Positions 12,168-24,249 of a stretch of DNA of 64,000 nt are shown here, one piece after another. Source of the stretch: Angiostrongylus vasorum (taxonomy: Eukaryota; Nematoda; Chromadorea; Rhabditida; Metastrongylidae). Each line of letters opens with the position of its first letter. Position 1 is the stretch's first letter. The DNA lies in the NCBI GenBank assembly GCA_018806985.1, contig JADANN010000004.1, positions 62,001 through 126,000 of the forward strand, given 5' to 3'. A model generated the notes under the pieces. It did not search any database and was not told where the DNA came from. It saw only the letters and a list, made by a program, of their open reading frames with translations. Both the position numbers and the translations under genes were made by a program.

Positions 12168-12726
12168 TCACCTGTCTTCCACCGAGGAGGAACACCCGCT
12201 CAGAGTCGCACATGGTTGACGACTGCACCTGCCCACATCAATGATCGACACGAACGTAAGGGGCGAGATCACGCCGATCTCGGGGCATTCCTCCCTGCTA
12301 CCCACCGTAGGATTCCTGGCATCTAACCAAAAAGTCTTGAGGAGTTTGCGCGTTGGTGTTCTAGGATCCCGTGCGAGGATAGCGACTTTTACACCAAAAT
12401 CATCTCCGCTATGCTTTTGTATCCTATGCGTCCCTAGTGGCGTGCCTTGTTTTGCTTTTCGTTTGCCATCTAGGTGTTCTTTTATGCGGATACATAAAAG
12501 GTCTACCCGTTTCGCCAATATATTCGTCTCCGCAAGTACCACAAGAGATCAGGTGTATCGTACCTGAACTCATGCAGTCATCGTCTCTGCCGTAAGGGCA
12601 AATTACGCAATTTTGTGTTTCACATAAACGGTCATATAGGCAGTTACGAACTAACTGGCGACGAAGAGTATTCGGTGGTATTTCAATCATCGCTATCGAT
12701 TCTCTAGATCTGCCCTTCTTAAGCAT
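12168..12726 (-). pseudogene. PLE-1 GIY-YIG endonuclease region, frameshifted
   Basis: The frame 12726-12424 contains a Cys-rich lead (CETQNCVICPYGRDDDC) and CGDEYIGETGRP. Homology then continues in frame 12542-12168 with CIRIKEHLDGKRKAKQG. The switch lies at a run reading CCTTTTATG on the minus strand (12496-12501). One T fewer would restore the expected reading. The same switch occurs in PLE-2. Confidence 0.8.
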
Positions 12727-12900
12727 CGCTTTATCGCTACACTTATTTCATCGCTAATGAAGGGCAAGATAAACGGGACTTTGTTTCGGCCAAACCCTTC
12801 GTTTTGCTGCGTCGCTCTCCTTCGAAACTTACTTCGTGGGGTTACTATTTCGTAGCCATTGAAGATGGCTATTTGCCGAGTCAAGTTGAGCGATTCTTCC

Positions 12901-13416
12901 TTAGCTCCCCACTTGTGCACACCTTTTTGTGTGTGAAGGGTGGGAAGAAAGGAAATGAACCAGGATGGTTTTGTTGCTTGGTTTTCGGAACTGCTTTTTC
13001 ATGTAACCGCTACTCGATAAGTTTATTTGAACGTTTAGAAACGGACGCCAGTTTTCTTTCGGTTTCTCCCGAGTGAACTTAATGTACTCAGACTGCTCGT
13101 TCAATAATTCAAAGCATTTGTCCACCTCCTCTTCCGTAAAGAAGACGACAAAACAATCGTCCATATACCTGCAGTAGAGTAGTGCCCGGAGACCGAGAAC
13201 AGGGGCTTCCACTCTAGACATAAACACAATGGCAAGGCTTGGTGCCTGTCGCTGTCCCATCGCCAACCCCTTTATTTGCGCGAAATATTTCCCAGACCAT
13301 CTGAAAATCGAGCAGTTTAGGCACTCCTTTAAGAGAGCCATAAACTGCTGGATGGACAAGACATGGATGTTTATTCTTCCTTCATGTTCAACAAGAAGTT
13401 CGTGGATGGCTTGCAT
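12901..13416 (-). pseudogene. PLE-1 reverse transcriptase core fragment
   Basis: An open fragment of 171 codons with the RT palm motifs: GLAMGQRQAPSLA, then YCRYMDDCFVV (YMDD at residues 84-87), then TREKPKENWRPFLN and the thumb-like RKPSNKTILVHFLSSHPSHT. Catalytic Asp residues are intact, but the fragment is out of frame with the RT fingers upstream (13927-13511) and with the GIY-YIG part downstream, so no full protein is made. Confidence 0.85.
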
Positions 13417-14889
13417 TGCGGAGTCACTCGATACGCGTTGGTGTAGAGCACGGCAACGTCCAAGGACTACATCACGTACGCGTTATTACGAGACGCGCTA
13501 CGTGGACGTTCTAGGAACATTTGGGTGTTCTGGTTATTCTATCCGTTGGCCCGTCTACACAACTGATGATGGGTCTAACCTTAAATGATGACGGATTGGT
13601 TGACGCGACATCATCAGATGATACCAACTTATGTGTTTTAATAAGTACGTATAGGACGGGACATCTTGGTGTATCGATTTTAAAGTGCGAAATAACCGAT
13701 GGTTTTAAACCTGCAGCCTTTGCCACACTGACCCATTGATTGTTTAGCTTTCGGTGTTGACTTTTATATTCCTTTTCAGAGGATGGGCGATAGAGAATAG
13801 CATCACTAAGATGTTCCTCCGTTATCTCAACATCCAACTGGCGAGGAATAACTACGAACTCTCCCCCCTTATCACTAACAGATAATCTTATTGTTTTCAA
13901 GTTTATTAATTCTCTAATTTCTCTCAAGCCACATTTTTGTGCGGCTGTAAGGTTAGAGATAAACCTTCTATCGCGCTAGTGATTAAGGGTCTTGAGAACG
14001 CCGTCCGAAAACATGCGGAATTTTATGTCAATTCCGTCGTTAGGGTCCTGTTGTCTCAAAAACGTTCTAGGGAAAGGAGATGGCGGTAGTGCTTCCGCCT
14101 GCTGATTTCCAGCTCTTTTTTGAGATTCGTTGTTCAGCCTGATAGTGGAGTCGATCTTGAAGCTCATAAAGTTTGCATGCGATCCTACGCAAGGTTGTTT
14201 TAGAAATGGGTTGTGATGGCGCAAAACTTGGGCCCAATTCTAATAGCGAGCGCGCACTGTCAGGTATTGTTATGGCCCCAAGTACGGTGACTCTAGACTT
14301 TTCTGGTGCCTTATCAACCGTATTTTGACTCCTAGCAAAGTTCGTTTGTCTATGGTCTCTTCTACGTCTGTGGTAAACTCCTCGAGGCTTTTTGGATAAA
14401 TGCCAAAAATCATACAATGAATAGCAAGGAGGAATGCCCCAAGATCACGCGTAATCTCGCCCCTTACCTTCGTATCGATCGTTGATGGGGGGTGGTGCAG
14501 CCGTCAAGCACATGCGACCCCGAGCGGGTGCTCCTCCTCGGTGGAAGACACGTGAAAAAAGCGATGGGTTTTTCGAAAAGCCCTAGATCTTGTAATTACC
14601 GTGCAGATTTTCATCTTTCTGGTTGTGCTGTTGAAGCGTTTGACCTGGTGTGTTTGTGCTGTTGAAGCGTTTGACCTGGAGCGTTTGAGTATTAGTGTAC
14701 CTTTCCAGACTCTGAAGAAGGCGATTCTGCCGAAACGTCAGCCGCGGTTGTGTTGTATGTGTGTTATTGTATGGAAGTAAACGTGTGCTGTTCAACAACC
14801 CAGCGATTGCTGAGAAAGAAAACGACGAATCCACAATCCAGTGCCGAGGTTAACAGAAAGTCGATCCTGGGTACTATAAAAAGTAGAGT

Positions 14890-15415
14890 TTAAGGAATAA
14901 GATAAACAAGGTCAGCAGCCGTAATTTATGGAGGTGATCGATTTCGTGAGTGAGTTATAAGCGGTTAGGCAGTCTCTTGTGACTGTTATTAAAACGGTTG
15001 ATGCAAACTAAACGTGGTTTTCTTTAGGAGGATTCCACATTTCTAGAAGTGTAGCCGTTTCTTGTCGACAAAGCAACCGTGGACGTTACTCTTCCAGAAA
15101 TTATTACAGAATCAAATTTAACACTTGCAGTTTCGTTGTTCATTAAATCAGTTCAACTGACACGCAATAGCGAAATTTTTTTTTCCCTTGCAAGAGCTAT
15201 AGAGCGAGCTGAGATCGATAGGAAGATTTCCTAACATATTTTAGAAAAGGTCATCAGTATTTAATTTCAGTGACAGAACAACACGCGAAGTTAACTGAGT
15301 CTGCTATTGGGACAGATAAAATCACGGATGGGTTGTTGGGCTGGGTAGGAGCAAATATGGGACATTACTTTCGGAGGTTATCCCAAGTGACGTCCCATTT
15401 ATAATTCCTAGTTGA
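14890..15415. other. Unassigned AT-rich spacer
   Basis: Sequence between PLE-1 and a family B 3' end. Nothing recognised on either strand. Confidence 0.5.
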
Positions 15416-15419
15416 TTCA

Positions 15420-15615
15420 TTGGTTAGGGAGAATTGCTCGACGGGCATTCTACGGCATTCAAGATGAAGTGAAAATCCTCAAGGAGTAGCTTAAGCCACC
15501 GTTAGAAGTTGCAAGATCTTCGTGGACGAGCGCTGCGAGAAAACGGAAACGAATGTGGGAAGTGCGGGGATCCGCACAGTAGATATGAAGACGGGTCACA
15601 TAAAATAAAACAAAA
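15420..15615 (+). repeat. SINE family B, 3' half
   Basis: GAATTGCTCGACGGGCATTC, AAGATCTTCGTGGACGAGCG, GGATCCGCACAGTAGATATG, then GACGGGTCACATAAAATAAA. The tRNA-like head is missing. Confidence 0.65.
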
Positions 15616-16135
15616 TAATACAGAAAAAAGTAGCTTCATTGGTAACATTCTTCTGTATAATAAGTGCAAAGGATAAGGCGTTTGGTTTTGATCAATCACT
15701 GAGAGATGTACCTTGCATTCCACTTTATCCAGCTTCGCTGAGGTGATTAAATGCATAGCAGCCTATACAATGAGTTGCAATGGCGTCCTTATCAAAGTAA
15801 TCCTACTATTCTCTGAGACAAAATTTGTACTTTTCTGCCAACACCGTAGGGATCATGGCATGGTGATCCAGGAGCGCAGGATGGACTAATGGCCACATGT
15901 GTACGATAGCGTACGTTTGGTCTCACGCAGTACGTAATCCGAAGGCACTGAAAACTACAACTACGTGACATACGCTACAGAGACAAGTGCATCTGGCGGA
16001 GTGAAGACGGAGAGCCTACAGCCCCCTAGATTTTTATAACAAAACGAAACAAATAATAGGGAAACAAAAATGGTCAACTTTCCAATAATGACAATAGTTG
16101 GCTTCCAAATATTTTACGTGTAATATCAATCTGAC

Positions 16136-18452
16136 CTTTTGTCACTGAGAAGCTCTTCAAGCGCTTTCACGACCGCTTCGACGGTGAGGTTGTCCTTTCT
16201 AAGATTCACAGCAATTCGATGCTTCTCGGCCAACTTTGCATTCCTCGGTTGGTCGCCAAACAACGGTATGGTGATCAAAGGAACACCAGCAATGATCGCC
16301 TCCTTCAAAAAAGTGCTAGAGAAACCCTACAATTTATGGATATCAATCGGGCACCTTTATTATTTATACTTAAATGGGCTAGAAACGACCATTACATATC
16401 CCACACCCAAAATGTACAGGTTTTACCAATTCATTTCTTTGCTTTTACAGAGACAATCAAAAGAACACTTTCGGTCCGTTTTTTCAAACTTTAGCTTTCC
16501 ATTTTCAAAAAGATCCATGTCATTCTGCTTACACTACATAGACCATGTACTACATTCTATAGCTCTACAAAGATAGAATTTCTTCCACGTTCCTCTATTA
16601 GTTTTTGTCTTTGTGCTAATTTGGGTCCAACTTGGGAATAAAAAATAGAAGAAGCAAAATTAAAGAACTCAGAAACACTTTCGTACAAACTAGTATTTAC
16701 GAAGAGATCTACAGTACTGGCAAATGATGGCTAACAACTAATAGTTTCAAAGTCACTTTCAAACGCTGTTTAATGGACAAAAGAACAACTTTGATTTTCA
16801 TTTGAAGAGGTTCATTGAACCAGGACCACTCCTAACCAAATGGAACTTTTGAGAAAAGTAGGTGCAAGTTTAGTAGCACTTTGGAAACACCTCAACTGAA
16901 TTGGAGATTTGAAAAGACTGCTTTCATTGGTATACGCCACTAAAAAAAAGGGTTTCTATGTAGCAATCGTCTACGTTTTCTTCAAAGTTTTACTAGACAC
17001 TCATAACATTTCCCAAACTTTTTGTAGAAAAGCGATGACAAGCTCTTCATACTTGACTGATAGAACACCATAACTTTCCTAAGATCTGCCATTATAACTG
17101 AGAAAATTTTGCAACCAGAGTCGACCTAACTATTGTTTGACATTATGCGAAAAAAGCTTGCTGTTATGAGGGAAAACAAAAGTGATTCATGATAAGGAAA
17201 GGGTAAAGGCAGACAGCGAGTCTGGAAAAAGTGAGGGATACGTGGGGATACTGAGATAACCAGTGGAACGAAAAAATAACAACGCAGAATCTGTTACTGA
17301 AACGTTAGATTTACGATTTCCCTATTTTTTTAAGAGAATTATTACGGCTACCTGTAAACTGTTATACCCTCCATGGAAAATCAATGCTTTCGTTTTTGGA
17401 TGTGCTAAAAAGATCGGCTTGAGGCAACCATTTGAACATATGCACATTTGAAGGAAGATGATCTGAAATAGTTGTTTGAAAAGAAAGGAGTCAGAAAAGG
17501 AAGGACAGTTGTTGAAAGGCAAATTGCATGCACACCGCTTCACATGTAATAGTCTGAAAAAAAATCCAGAAGTGTAAGTAGAAGTCTAGTAGCTTACCTT
17601 GCAAATCTGTTCCTTCGTATTTCATGGCGAAGTGGTGTTCCGGAAAGTTCTTGAAGGCAGCAAGAAAAGGCTTTTTTCCACGCCAGTGGCATCTTGTAGC
17701 TAGGAGTTACGGAGCCAAAGGAAAACACCACTAATCCCACACTGGCGTCTATTAGTCGTTGAAATTCCTAAGGCTATCTCTTCATCTACAAGGTCAATCA
17801 TTTGACTTCATTAATACATTACTGAGAACCGTGATTTTCTGGGCCTGACACATAGGGCACTAGCAATTTTTCGTCTGTTGCGCACTGTATTGAAATTAAT
17901 GCTTATGGTCCACTATGCTCCTTTCCCCATTAGCAATAGCCTTCCTGCCGTGGCTATTAATCTCGGCTCAGGTGTTTATACTAGTACCGCAGAGATGTCG
18001 CTCATAGTCGCTACTGGAGTTGCCTTTCTCTTTAAAAGCCATACCTTATTTGAGGCAAAAGAAGCTACGGGAAAGAAAAAGCATTGAAATCAGTCTGCAT
18101 TTCCACGTGTGTTAACAAGGGAAATGAGATGAATAAAAAGAACGTACGTCAGGTAGAGGATTGGCATCCTTAGGCCCAATGCCCACACCGCCAATGTTCA
18201 CAATTTTCGATAACGTTGGTCTTGGTGCCTCGTAAAGTTCATTGGAGTTTACCATTACCTAAAACTATTACAATACTACTAGATATTAAGGCAAAACGAA
18301 TATAAGCTTTTGAGAAGATAAGCTAAAATGTTTTATACGAGAAAGAAATTGTAAGCTTCACCAGTGGACATTCTTTGGCAACATCGACAATAACGGGAAC
18401 GCTTGGATCAATCATTTAGCGGAATAGTTCTGTCTCACGGCCGGCAAACATT
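16136..18452 (-). pseudogene. UDP-glucuronosyltransferase pseudogene, C-terminal half
   Basis: UGTs transfer sugar from UDP-sugars to small lipophilic compounds in the ER. Five UGT-like exons are in order: 18452-18361, 18258-18148 (NSNELYEAPRPTL, NIGGVGIGPKDANPLPD), 17741-17598 (FSFGSVTPSYKMPLAW, then FPEHHFAMKYEGTDLQ), 17462-17352 (NVHMFKWLPQADL, HPKTKALIFHGGYNSLQ) and 16317-16136 (AGVPLITIPLFGDQPRNAKL). The HGGYNS/GDQPRNA signature is clear. Breaks: an in-frame TAA at 18416-18418, a one-base insertion in a T run of exon 17741-17598, another in exon 17462-17352, and a poor join at 16317. I found no N-terminal domain, nor the C-terminal membrane anchor. PLE sequence begins just upstream at 18.54 kb. 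Confidence 0.9.
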
Positions 18453-18539
18453 CTAATATAAAAAAAAACGATAGATTTCTTTATCAAAACAATGCTGGTC
18501 ATAGAGAGAACGATTTTTGTCACTTTAACGTCAATGGTA

Positions 18540-19191
18540 ATGCCGCCGCTTCTTTATTTTCAGCTCTTTTTGATGTTCCTTGTTAAGTCTGGTAAGGAGT
18601 CGATCTCAAAGCCCACAAAGATTGGATGCTATCCTACGCAAGGTTGTTTTAGAAATGGGCTGTTATGGTGAAAAGCTTGGGCCCAATTTTAATACCGAGC
18701 GCGCACTCTCAGGTGTTGTCATGCCTCCAAGTACGGTGACTCTAGACTTTTTTGATGCATTATCAACCGTATTTTGACTCCTAGCAGAGTTCGTTTGTCT
18801 GTCGTTTCTAGAAACCGAGACACACATTCAACAGATTCTCAGACTTTCGCTGCAAGGTTATTTTGGCATTAGACCTAATAGAATTGCCTATTAATATTGA
18901 CCAACCAACTATTCTCCTCCAAAGTTGATCCTCCAAACACAAAGCACAAAAATGTTCCTTCGTCACACATTTCATCCTTTTTGCGAACATATCGTTCCGT
19001 TTGCTTCGTAGTGCCGCCCGAAGTAGTTCCATTTCGATGCCTCGTACTTGTTGGCTGTCCTCTGGTTTACCGCATATCTCGTGAAGCTGTTTCCGTTTTA
19101 TGAACTTCGGCACGACTCGTTGGTGAATGCAGCAGTGGAAAAAGTGGTTCTGTTGTCTACCTAAGACGATCTTTTGTCTCAGTGACAGCAC
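18540..19191 (-). mobile_element. PLE-2, downstream copy: N-terminal part, truncated
   Basis: A 127-codon frame (19191-18808) reads like a PLE N-terminal region (VLGRQQNHFFHCCIHQRVVP, RKQLHEICGKPEDSQQV, LLRAALRSKRNDMF). This part is absent from PLE-1. It continues at about 18800-18540 into sequence matching PLE-1 at 14360-14090, then stops before the RT. It sits directly after the terminal repeat of the upstream copy, so two elements stand head to tail sharing one repeat. Confidence 0.75.
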
Positions 19192-20050
19192 TTCCTTCAG
19201 AAGTCGAAAGTGTTTTGCTGGTACGTCTTATAACAGTTCCCAAGATCGACTTTCTATTAACCTCGGCATTGGAATGTGAATGCGTCGTTTTCTTTCTCAG
19301 CAATCGCGGGGTATACAGCACACGTTTACTTCCATACAATAACACACATACAACACAATCGTAGCTGACGTTTCAACAGAATCATCTTCTTCAGAGCCTG
19401 GAAGGGTACACTAATACGCAACTCACCAGGTCAAACGCTTCAACAGCACAAACAGAAAGATGAAAATCTGCACGATAATTACAAGATCTAAAGCTTCTCG
19501 AAAAAAACCCACCGCTTTTTCACCTGTCTTCCACCGAGGAGGAACAGCCGCTCAGAGTCGCACATGGTTGACGACTGCACCTGCCCACATCAATGATCGA
19601 TACGAACGTAAGGGGCGAGATCACGCCGATCTCCGGGCATTCCTCCCTGCTATTCATTGTAGGATTTTTGGCATCTAACCAAAAAGTTTTGAGGAGTTTG
19701 CGCGTTGGTGTTCTAGGATCCCGTGCGAGGATAGCGACTTTTACACCAAAATCATCTCCGCTATGCTTTTGTATCCTATGCGTCCCTAGTGGCGTGCCTT
19801 GTTTTGCTTTTCGTTTGCCATCTAGGTGTTCTTTTATGCGGATACATAAAAGGTCTGCCCGTCTCGCCAATATGTTCGTCTCCGCAAGTACCACAAGAGA
19901 TCAGGTTTATCGTAGCTGAACTCATGCAGTCATCGTCTCTGCCGTAAGGGCAAATTACGCAATTTTGTGTTTCACATAGACGGTCGTATAGGCGGTTACG
20001 CACTAATCGTTTTGATAATTTAAATAGTGAAATGTGAATGCTAATCACTC
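19190..20050 (-). mobile_element. PLE-2, upstream copy: GIY-YIG C-terminus plus terminal repeat
   Basis: 20048-19520 (minus) is nearly the same as the PLE-1 GIY-YIG and C-terminal region, with the same frame switch at 19848-19853. It is followed at about 19500-19190 by the PLE terminal repeat, including the 28-base hammerhead-like motif at 19394-19367. Everything 5' of the nuclease (the RT) is missing; the break is near 20020-20050, where similarity to PLE-1 stops. Confidence 0.82.
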
Positions 20051-20054
20051 CACC

Positions 20055-20795
20055 GAATAGCGAACCTGTGTTGTGTAACAGTTTTGAAGTTCAGGAAAAT
20101 GAAATCCTGCGTAAGGAAGGCTATAATTTTTGAGATTCTTGACATAACTTTGTTTCATATTTATTCATAATAATAAGCAACTGTCGTCATATCAGACTGA
20201 TGCCTTTAAGTGTACAAACAATTATTCATAATTGGAACAACAACATTATGCTGAATGAACTGCATTCAGAGAAAAAAGTATAGGTTCACAAATGATTCGG
20301 CTTTGTTTAAATCATAGACTACGCTATTCCTATTATGTAATTCTTCTCCTCTACAGAACGGAGCTGATATCAGATATACTGTGAAGATCCTAACAATTCC
20401 TTTATTCAACTGACGTCCTCGCATCCTCCATTGACGAAGGTCTTCGGATTACTATGTGGTTGGCTGCTGCTTAACAATTTTTGGTCTTCTGAAAGTTTTC
20501 GGATGTTGGTCGATTCGATTCTCCATGAAAACCTGGGTTAGGCGTGCTTGGAGCTGCCAGGTCTTCATCACGGGAATTTGCCAGCTTTTGTGAATTTGGA
20601 AGAGCGAGTTCATTCCACAACTGTCTAGCACCATTTTCCTTGCTCCGAAAGAATGAGAATTTGATTGCTCAGGGATTGAGTCGGATTTGGGTCTATTATG
20701 TATTGAAAGGCATGACTATTAGTGAGATACGGGCCTCCTGCTATAGTAGTTTGCAAATAGAAACTTCAGACTATGGAGCCGTCACCAGTATCACC
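20055..20795. other. Spacer between PLE-2 and RTE fragment
   Basis: No gene or clear repeat recognised. The right part could be untranslated 3' sequence of the RTE fragment that ends near 20800. Confidence 0.4.
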
Positions 20796-20799
20796 TGAC

Positions 20800-21665
20800 G
20801 TCCCGTTCATCGTCCAGTTACTCAAGCGGGCGTTAGTGAATCTTCCAATTCTCCCTGTTGTGTGCAAGAGTAGCCCAGTGGGTTCTGCTAGCTCTACGAA
20901 CTCCTTGAGCATCATACCTTTCTTCTTGGGTTTTCGTGAAGAACTCTGACCATCGGGTCAGTGGTCTTCCTGCAGTGCGTTTGACATCCCGGGGAAGTAA
21001 GTCACTTACGGCTCTTCTTCATCGGTTGCCGTTCATACGCACAACGTGTCCCGGTCACATTTTCTTTGACAATATGGCGATAGGATGACCTCCTCGAACT
21101 CTGATCGCTCACGTAGTTGGAGCTTCGGATCTTCGAATTCCTTACTTGTGTGACACGGGTTAGTCATAGAATCGTCCTTTCGACTGCGCGTTTAGTAACG
21201 CTGGGTGATCTTTCATCCTGCTTATGTAGCGGCCCGGTTTATGACGGATACATGAAGGCCGGAAGAACCGCAGAGTCGAAAAGGTGGACATGGAGTTGGG
21301 TGTTCTTTGTTCACTTATTTACACCCTCGATGCTAGTTCCCCAAATCACTGGCTTCCTGCTGCTCAAGTCTGGAGCTAAGTAGTTCATCATGTTGATTTC
21401 TCGGCCTATGCAGACGTAATTGAAGCAATCGGAGATATTTTTTATCGTTGAGCTTAAAGGGGAGATACGAAACTAATCGGTTCCTCACGAACACCGTTTC
21501 TGTGAGATTTAACCAAAGAGCAGTCTTTCAATAGGTGTTATCAAAGTCGGCAAATATTCGTTTCTCTAGATAATGCTTGCTGTTATAAAGACGTTGTCAA
21601 CAGCAAAGCGAAGGTGATGTAAATTCCGACTATCGATTTTCTTCCCCGACACAGGTGGATCCAAC
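20800..21665 (-). mobile_element. RTE-type LINE fragment, C-terminal RT and tail
   Basis: Minus-strand reading: HHLRFAVDN near 21620-21596 (FADD changed to FAVD), CFNYVCIGREINMMNYLAPD, KNTQLHVHLFDSAVLPAFM, DERSPSVTKRAVERTILRLT, RKCDRD and the terminal region to about 20800. Several stops and one-base shifts break it. The 5' endonuclease and RT fingers are absent. Confidence 0.82.
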
Positions 21666-21669
21666 AACT

Positions 21670-22970
21670 ATTCCAAATATGGACTATCTCCTTCCACTGC
21701 GCCGATTTGGCACCTGCCTCTTGTGTTCATGAGGAGGTATTGGAGCATGAGTGCGTGGGTGTACTCTCGCTTAGCGGGTTGTATTCTATGAGTTAATTCG
21801 GCTAGAAGATTGCAATTAAGTGACAGGGGAGTATATGGGGAGTGGGTTAGGAGTCGACTCTTACAAATGAGCTCTGGGTCTGCTCTGGGAGGAAATGGAA
21901 AGCAACCCGTGAGTATAACCAGTTCCGACGTCCAGAGTTCAGCAACCCATACATGACTGTCAAAAAGCTAAATATAGTTAAAAAAAACCGGCCTCATTCG
22001 TCTGACTCCGAAAGAACCTCCCTATACAGCAACGATGGGTAGGACGAGTACGAAGAAGATGCTGAAATCTTAGGGATATGGAGCCATGTAGTTAATAAAT
22101 AAGCGACTGGTTCTTTTGCACATAAAATCCATGTTGGTTTTCGATATTAATCACCCAATCAGAAAATTATTCGGGAAACTGATAACTTCACAGAATTGGA
22201 AGAGGTTTTTTCTCTATTAACTTGATGGTAAGTTTAGTTTTTTGAATAGTATTTAAACCCGCCTTGGAATAGATTTTCCAGAAATTGGTAAAGGAATTTT
22301 TATTTTCTAAAATGTCTCACGCAAGCATGAAAGCCGCAAGAACTAACGATGTATTGCGGAATAACATCGTTTTCAACGTAATGAAAGTGAGCTTACCACC
22401 CTAACAACTTTCGAAATCAGCCCCTTGGCACATCTTGTAACGCAACTGGACGGTGTGTGTAGGCATGACTGTAGCTTCAACACTACCACATGTGTGAAAG
22501 TTAAGCATTTCCCATCCTGAGTTACGGTTGGTGAATCTCACCCATCTCCTTAGTAGTTCTCGGTTTCCACGATTGCTCTTTTGTCCGTAATGCGTTCACA
22601 ACAAAATATCAAATCTCATCCTTAATCAATTCAAGAAATTTGTTGGTTTTGCGTAAACAAGAAGAATTCCATCACTCTCGATTGACTGTTATCGAAGACA
22701 CACTGGTCATAGAACACCATGTTGTTTCAGCATTCACCGCCCGCCCCATCAAGATCACATTTCTTCTTATTCTTCAACCATCCTCATCGGTTCGCTCTGA
22801 GTGAATCGAAAGTGGAATTTGTCTTTCCCCTGCATGAATCAGGCTTATAGAACACAATTTCTACGCCTTTCTCATTACAATTGCTTTCATGAATAACATT
22901 TGTGGTTTGAAATGGGTGATTGTCTCTCATTCTATTTCCATACGACCTGAAACCACACAAAAAAGCATAA
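21670..22970. other. Unassigned intergenic DNA
   Basis: No exon chain or known repeat. A stretch near 22430-22620 has a few aligned open segments on the minus strand that I could not assign. Confidence 0.4.
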
Positions 22971-22974
22971 AGCT

Positions 22975-23240
22975 CTCGGCGTTGATCAATCCCCTGATGG
23001 ATGCGCCATACATCGGACTTCAATAAGCACCGTTGGAGTTGACTGAATGCATATCTGGCCTTTACAATGACTCTCTGTGGCTCACCGATGTATAGAGCTA
23101 GTGCTGCTATCCTCCCAGACAAGTCTATTACCAATGTGCCGACCGTGCACGGACGGAGGGCATGGTGGACCTGTGCGCGGGGATCGATCCCATGTGTATT
23201 GCAGGGGCTTCCGACCACTGCGCTATACGTGCCCCCCGAC
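22975..23240 (-). repeat. SINE family A, well preserved
   Basis: Minus-strand head GGGGGGCACGTATAGCGCAG, CATGGGATCGATCCCC, middle CGGCACATTGGTAATAGACT, tail ATATGCATTCAGTCAACTCC and GATTGATCAACGCCGAGAGC. Confidence 0.72.
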
Positions 23241-23289
23241 ATCAAATATTATGGGAATTCTTACACTCCATTCATTAGCTTCGTTATCC

Positions 23290-23615
23290 AGCACCCGTCA
23301 TCCACAAGGATCTCATGATTTGTATGTGTTCGAATGCTCGTTGAGGATTTTGTTTTCCATATGAATGCACTTGAATTCTGGTCGCCTTAATTCCATGTGG
23401 AATCTCGGGATAACGGTACCAAAACTACACCAGATCTTGCCACAGAATCTGTAGCCTATGTTTGTGAATTGGAGGAAGTTTCTCGCGGAGAAATCTGGTA
23501 CCAATTTCTTGATCCCATAGGGATGGGAGGCTTCCATTGCCCGGGGCAGGTTCGAGCTTGACATCATGAGCGTATTCAACGGTATCACTAACCACAGCGC
23601 TATCCATAAGTGAAC
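23290..23615 (-). repeat. SINE family B
   Basis: Minus-strand head GATAGCGCTGTGGTTAGTGA and CAAGCTCGAACCTGCCC (B box); 3' end at the left with the CTCAACGAGCATTCG stretch. It lies beside a family A copy in the same orientation. Confidence 0.62.
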
Positions 23616-23884
23616 ATAAATACGTTTGTACAAATCCTGAACTATACTCAATATATCTTGGAATGCTGACTCCTAACAGTTGACAGAATAATGCATGTAT
23701 AGTGGACTAGTTCTTTTTTATCACATGCAAAAAACTGATGTTCCAAAACATGGAAGGATTCATAGAACAACATACAGGATACGAATTAGGAGAAAATACT
23801 AACGAAATATGTATAAAACCAAATTATAACGCGTGCACAAGACAATGAAAAGATCGGGAAAATTTTGGCATTGTCTCATATGAG

Positions 23885-24248
23885 TCGAGAAATGAGTCCT
23901 CCCAACGGTTTACCGCTTCATCTTGGCTGGGAGTGTTCCTGGGTGTCGGACTGCGATGTGCAGCGGTGGGTTCATTCTCCCGGCAGCGTCTCCCAAGCAG
24001 GATCCACCACAGTGCTGGTATCAAACTAGTCGCATGGTGGCAAACCTCCCTCTGATCCATAAGGGCGGCGAATACCTGTAGTGGTGACGACCTGAAGCAG
24101 ACTTTTGTCAGGCTTACCTTCGAATTCCAGAGACAGAGAACTACAATGGCCAAACAAGCAAAACCCCGAACAATGGAGATCGTGCTGGGGTCCGCACAAC
24201 CAGTGAGGACGGGCCGTCCAAGTATACAAGTAAGTAAGTAAGTAAGAA
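23885..24248 (+). repeat. Repeat family D with (AAGT)n tail
   Basis: The most complete family D copy: CCTCCCAACGGTTTACCGC to GCACAACCAGTGAGGACGGG, then a TAAG/AAGT tetranucleotide tail at about 24230-24248. The tail type is that of RTE elements. Confidence 0.75.
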
Positions 24249-24249
24249 G

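Larger units (their letters stand above)
11890..14880 (-). mobile_element. Penelope-like element (PLE-1), 5'-truncated, with inverted terminal arms
   Basis: On the minus strand the parts run in PLE order. Remnants of the upstream region lie at 14.36-13.98 kb (LGPSFAPSQPISKTTLRR, FRMFSDGVLKTLNH). The reverse transcriptase follows at 13.93-12.9 kb (YVLIKTHK, FKVRPIISC, KGLAMGQRQAPSLAI, YMDD at 13167-13156, KENWRPFLNVQ). A GIY-YIG nuclease spans 12.7-12.2 kb (CGDEYIGETGRP, CIRIKEHLDGKRK). RT plus GIY-YIG is the defining pair of canonical PLEs. The reading frame is broken in several places. About 420 bases at 11890-12310 reappear inverted at 14400-14880, so the N-terminal part is replaced by an inverted copy of the 3' end. 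Confidence 0.88.

Noticed and set aside
12168..12542. Independent 124-residue gene (also at 19520-19894)
   Set aside because: It is the C-terminal part of a Penelope element, present twice with flanking element sequence.
24230..24248. Telomere-like or CRISPR-like repeat
   Set aside because: It is the short tetranucleotide tail of a family D repeat. No spacer-repeat pattern exists anywhere in the window.
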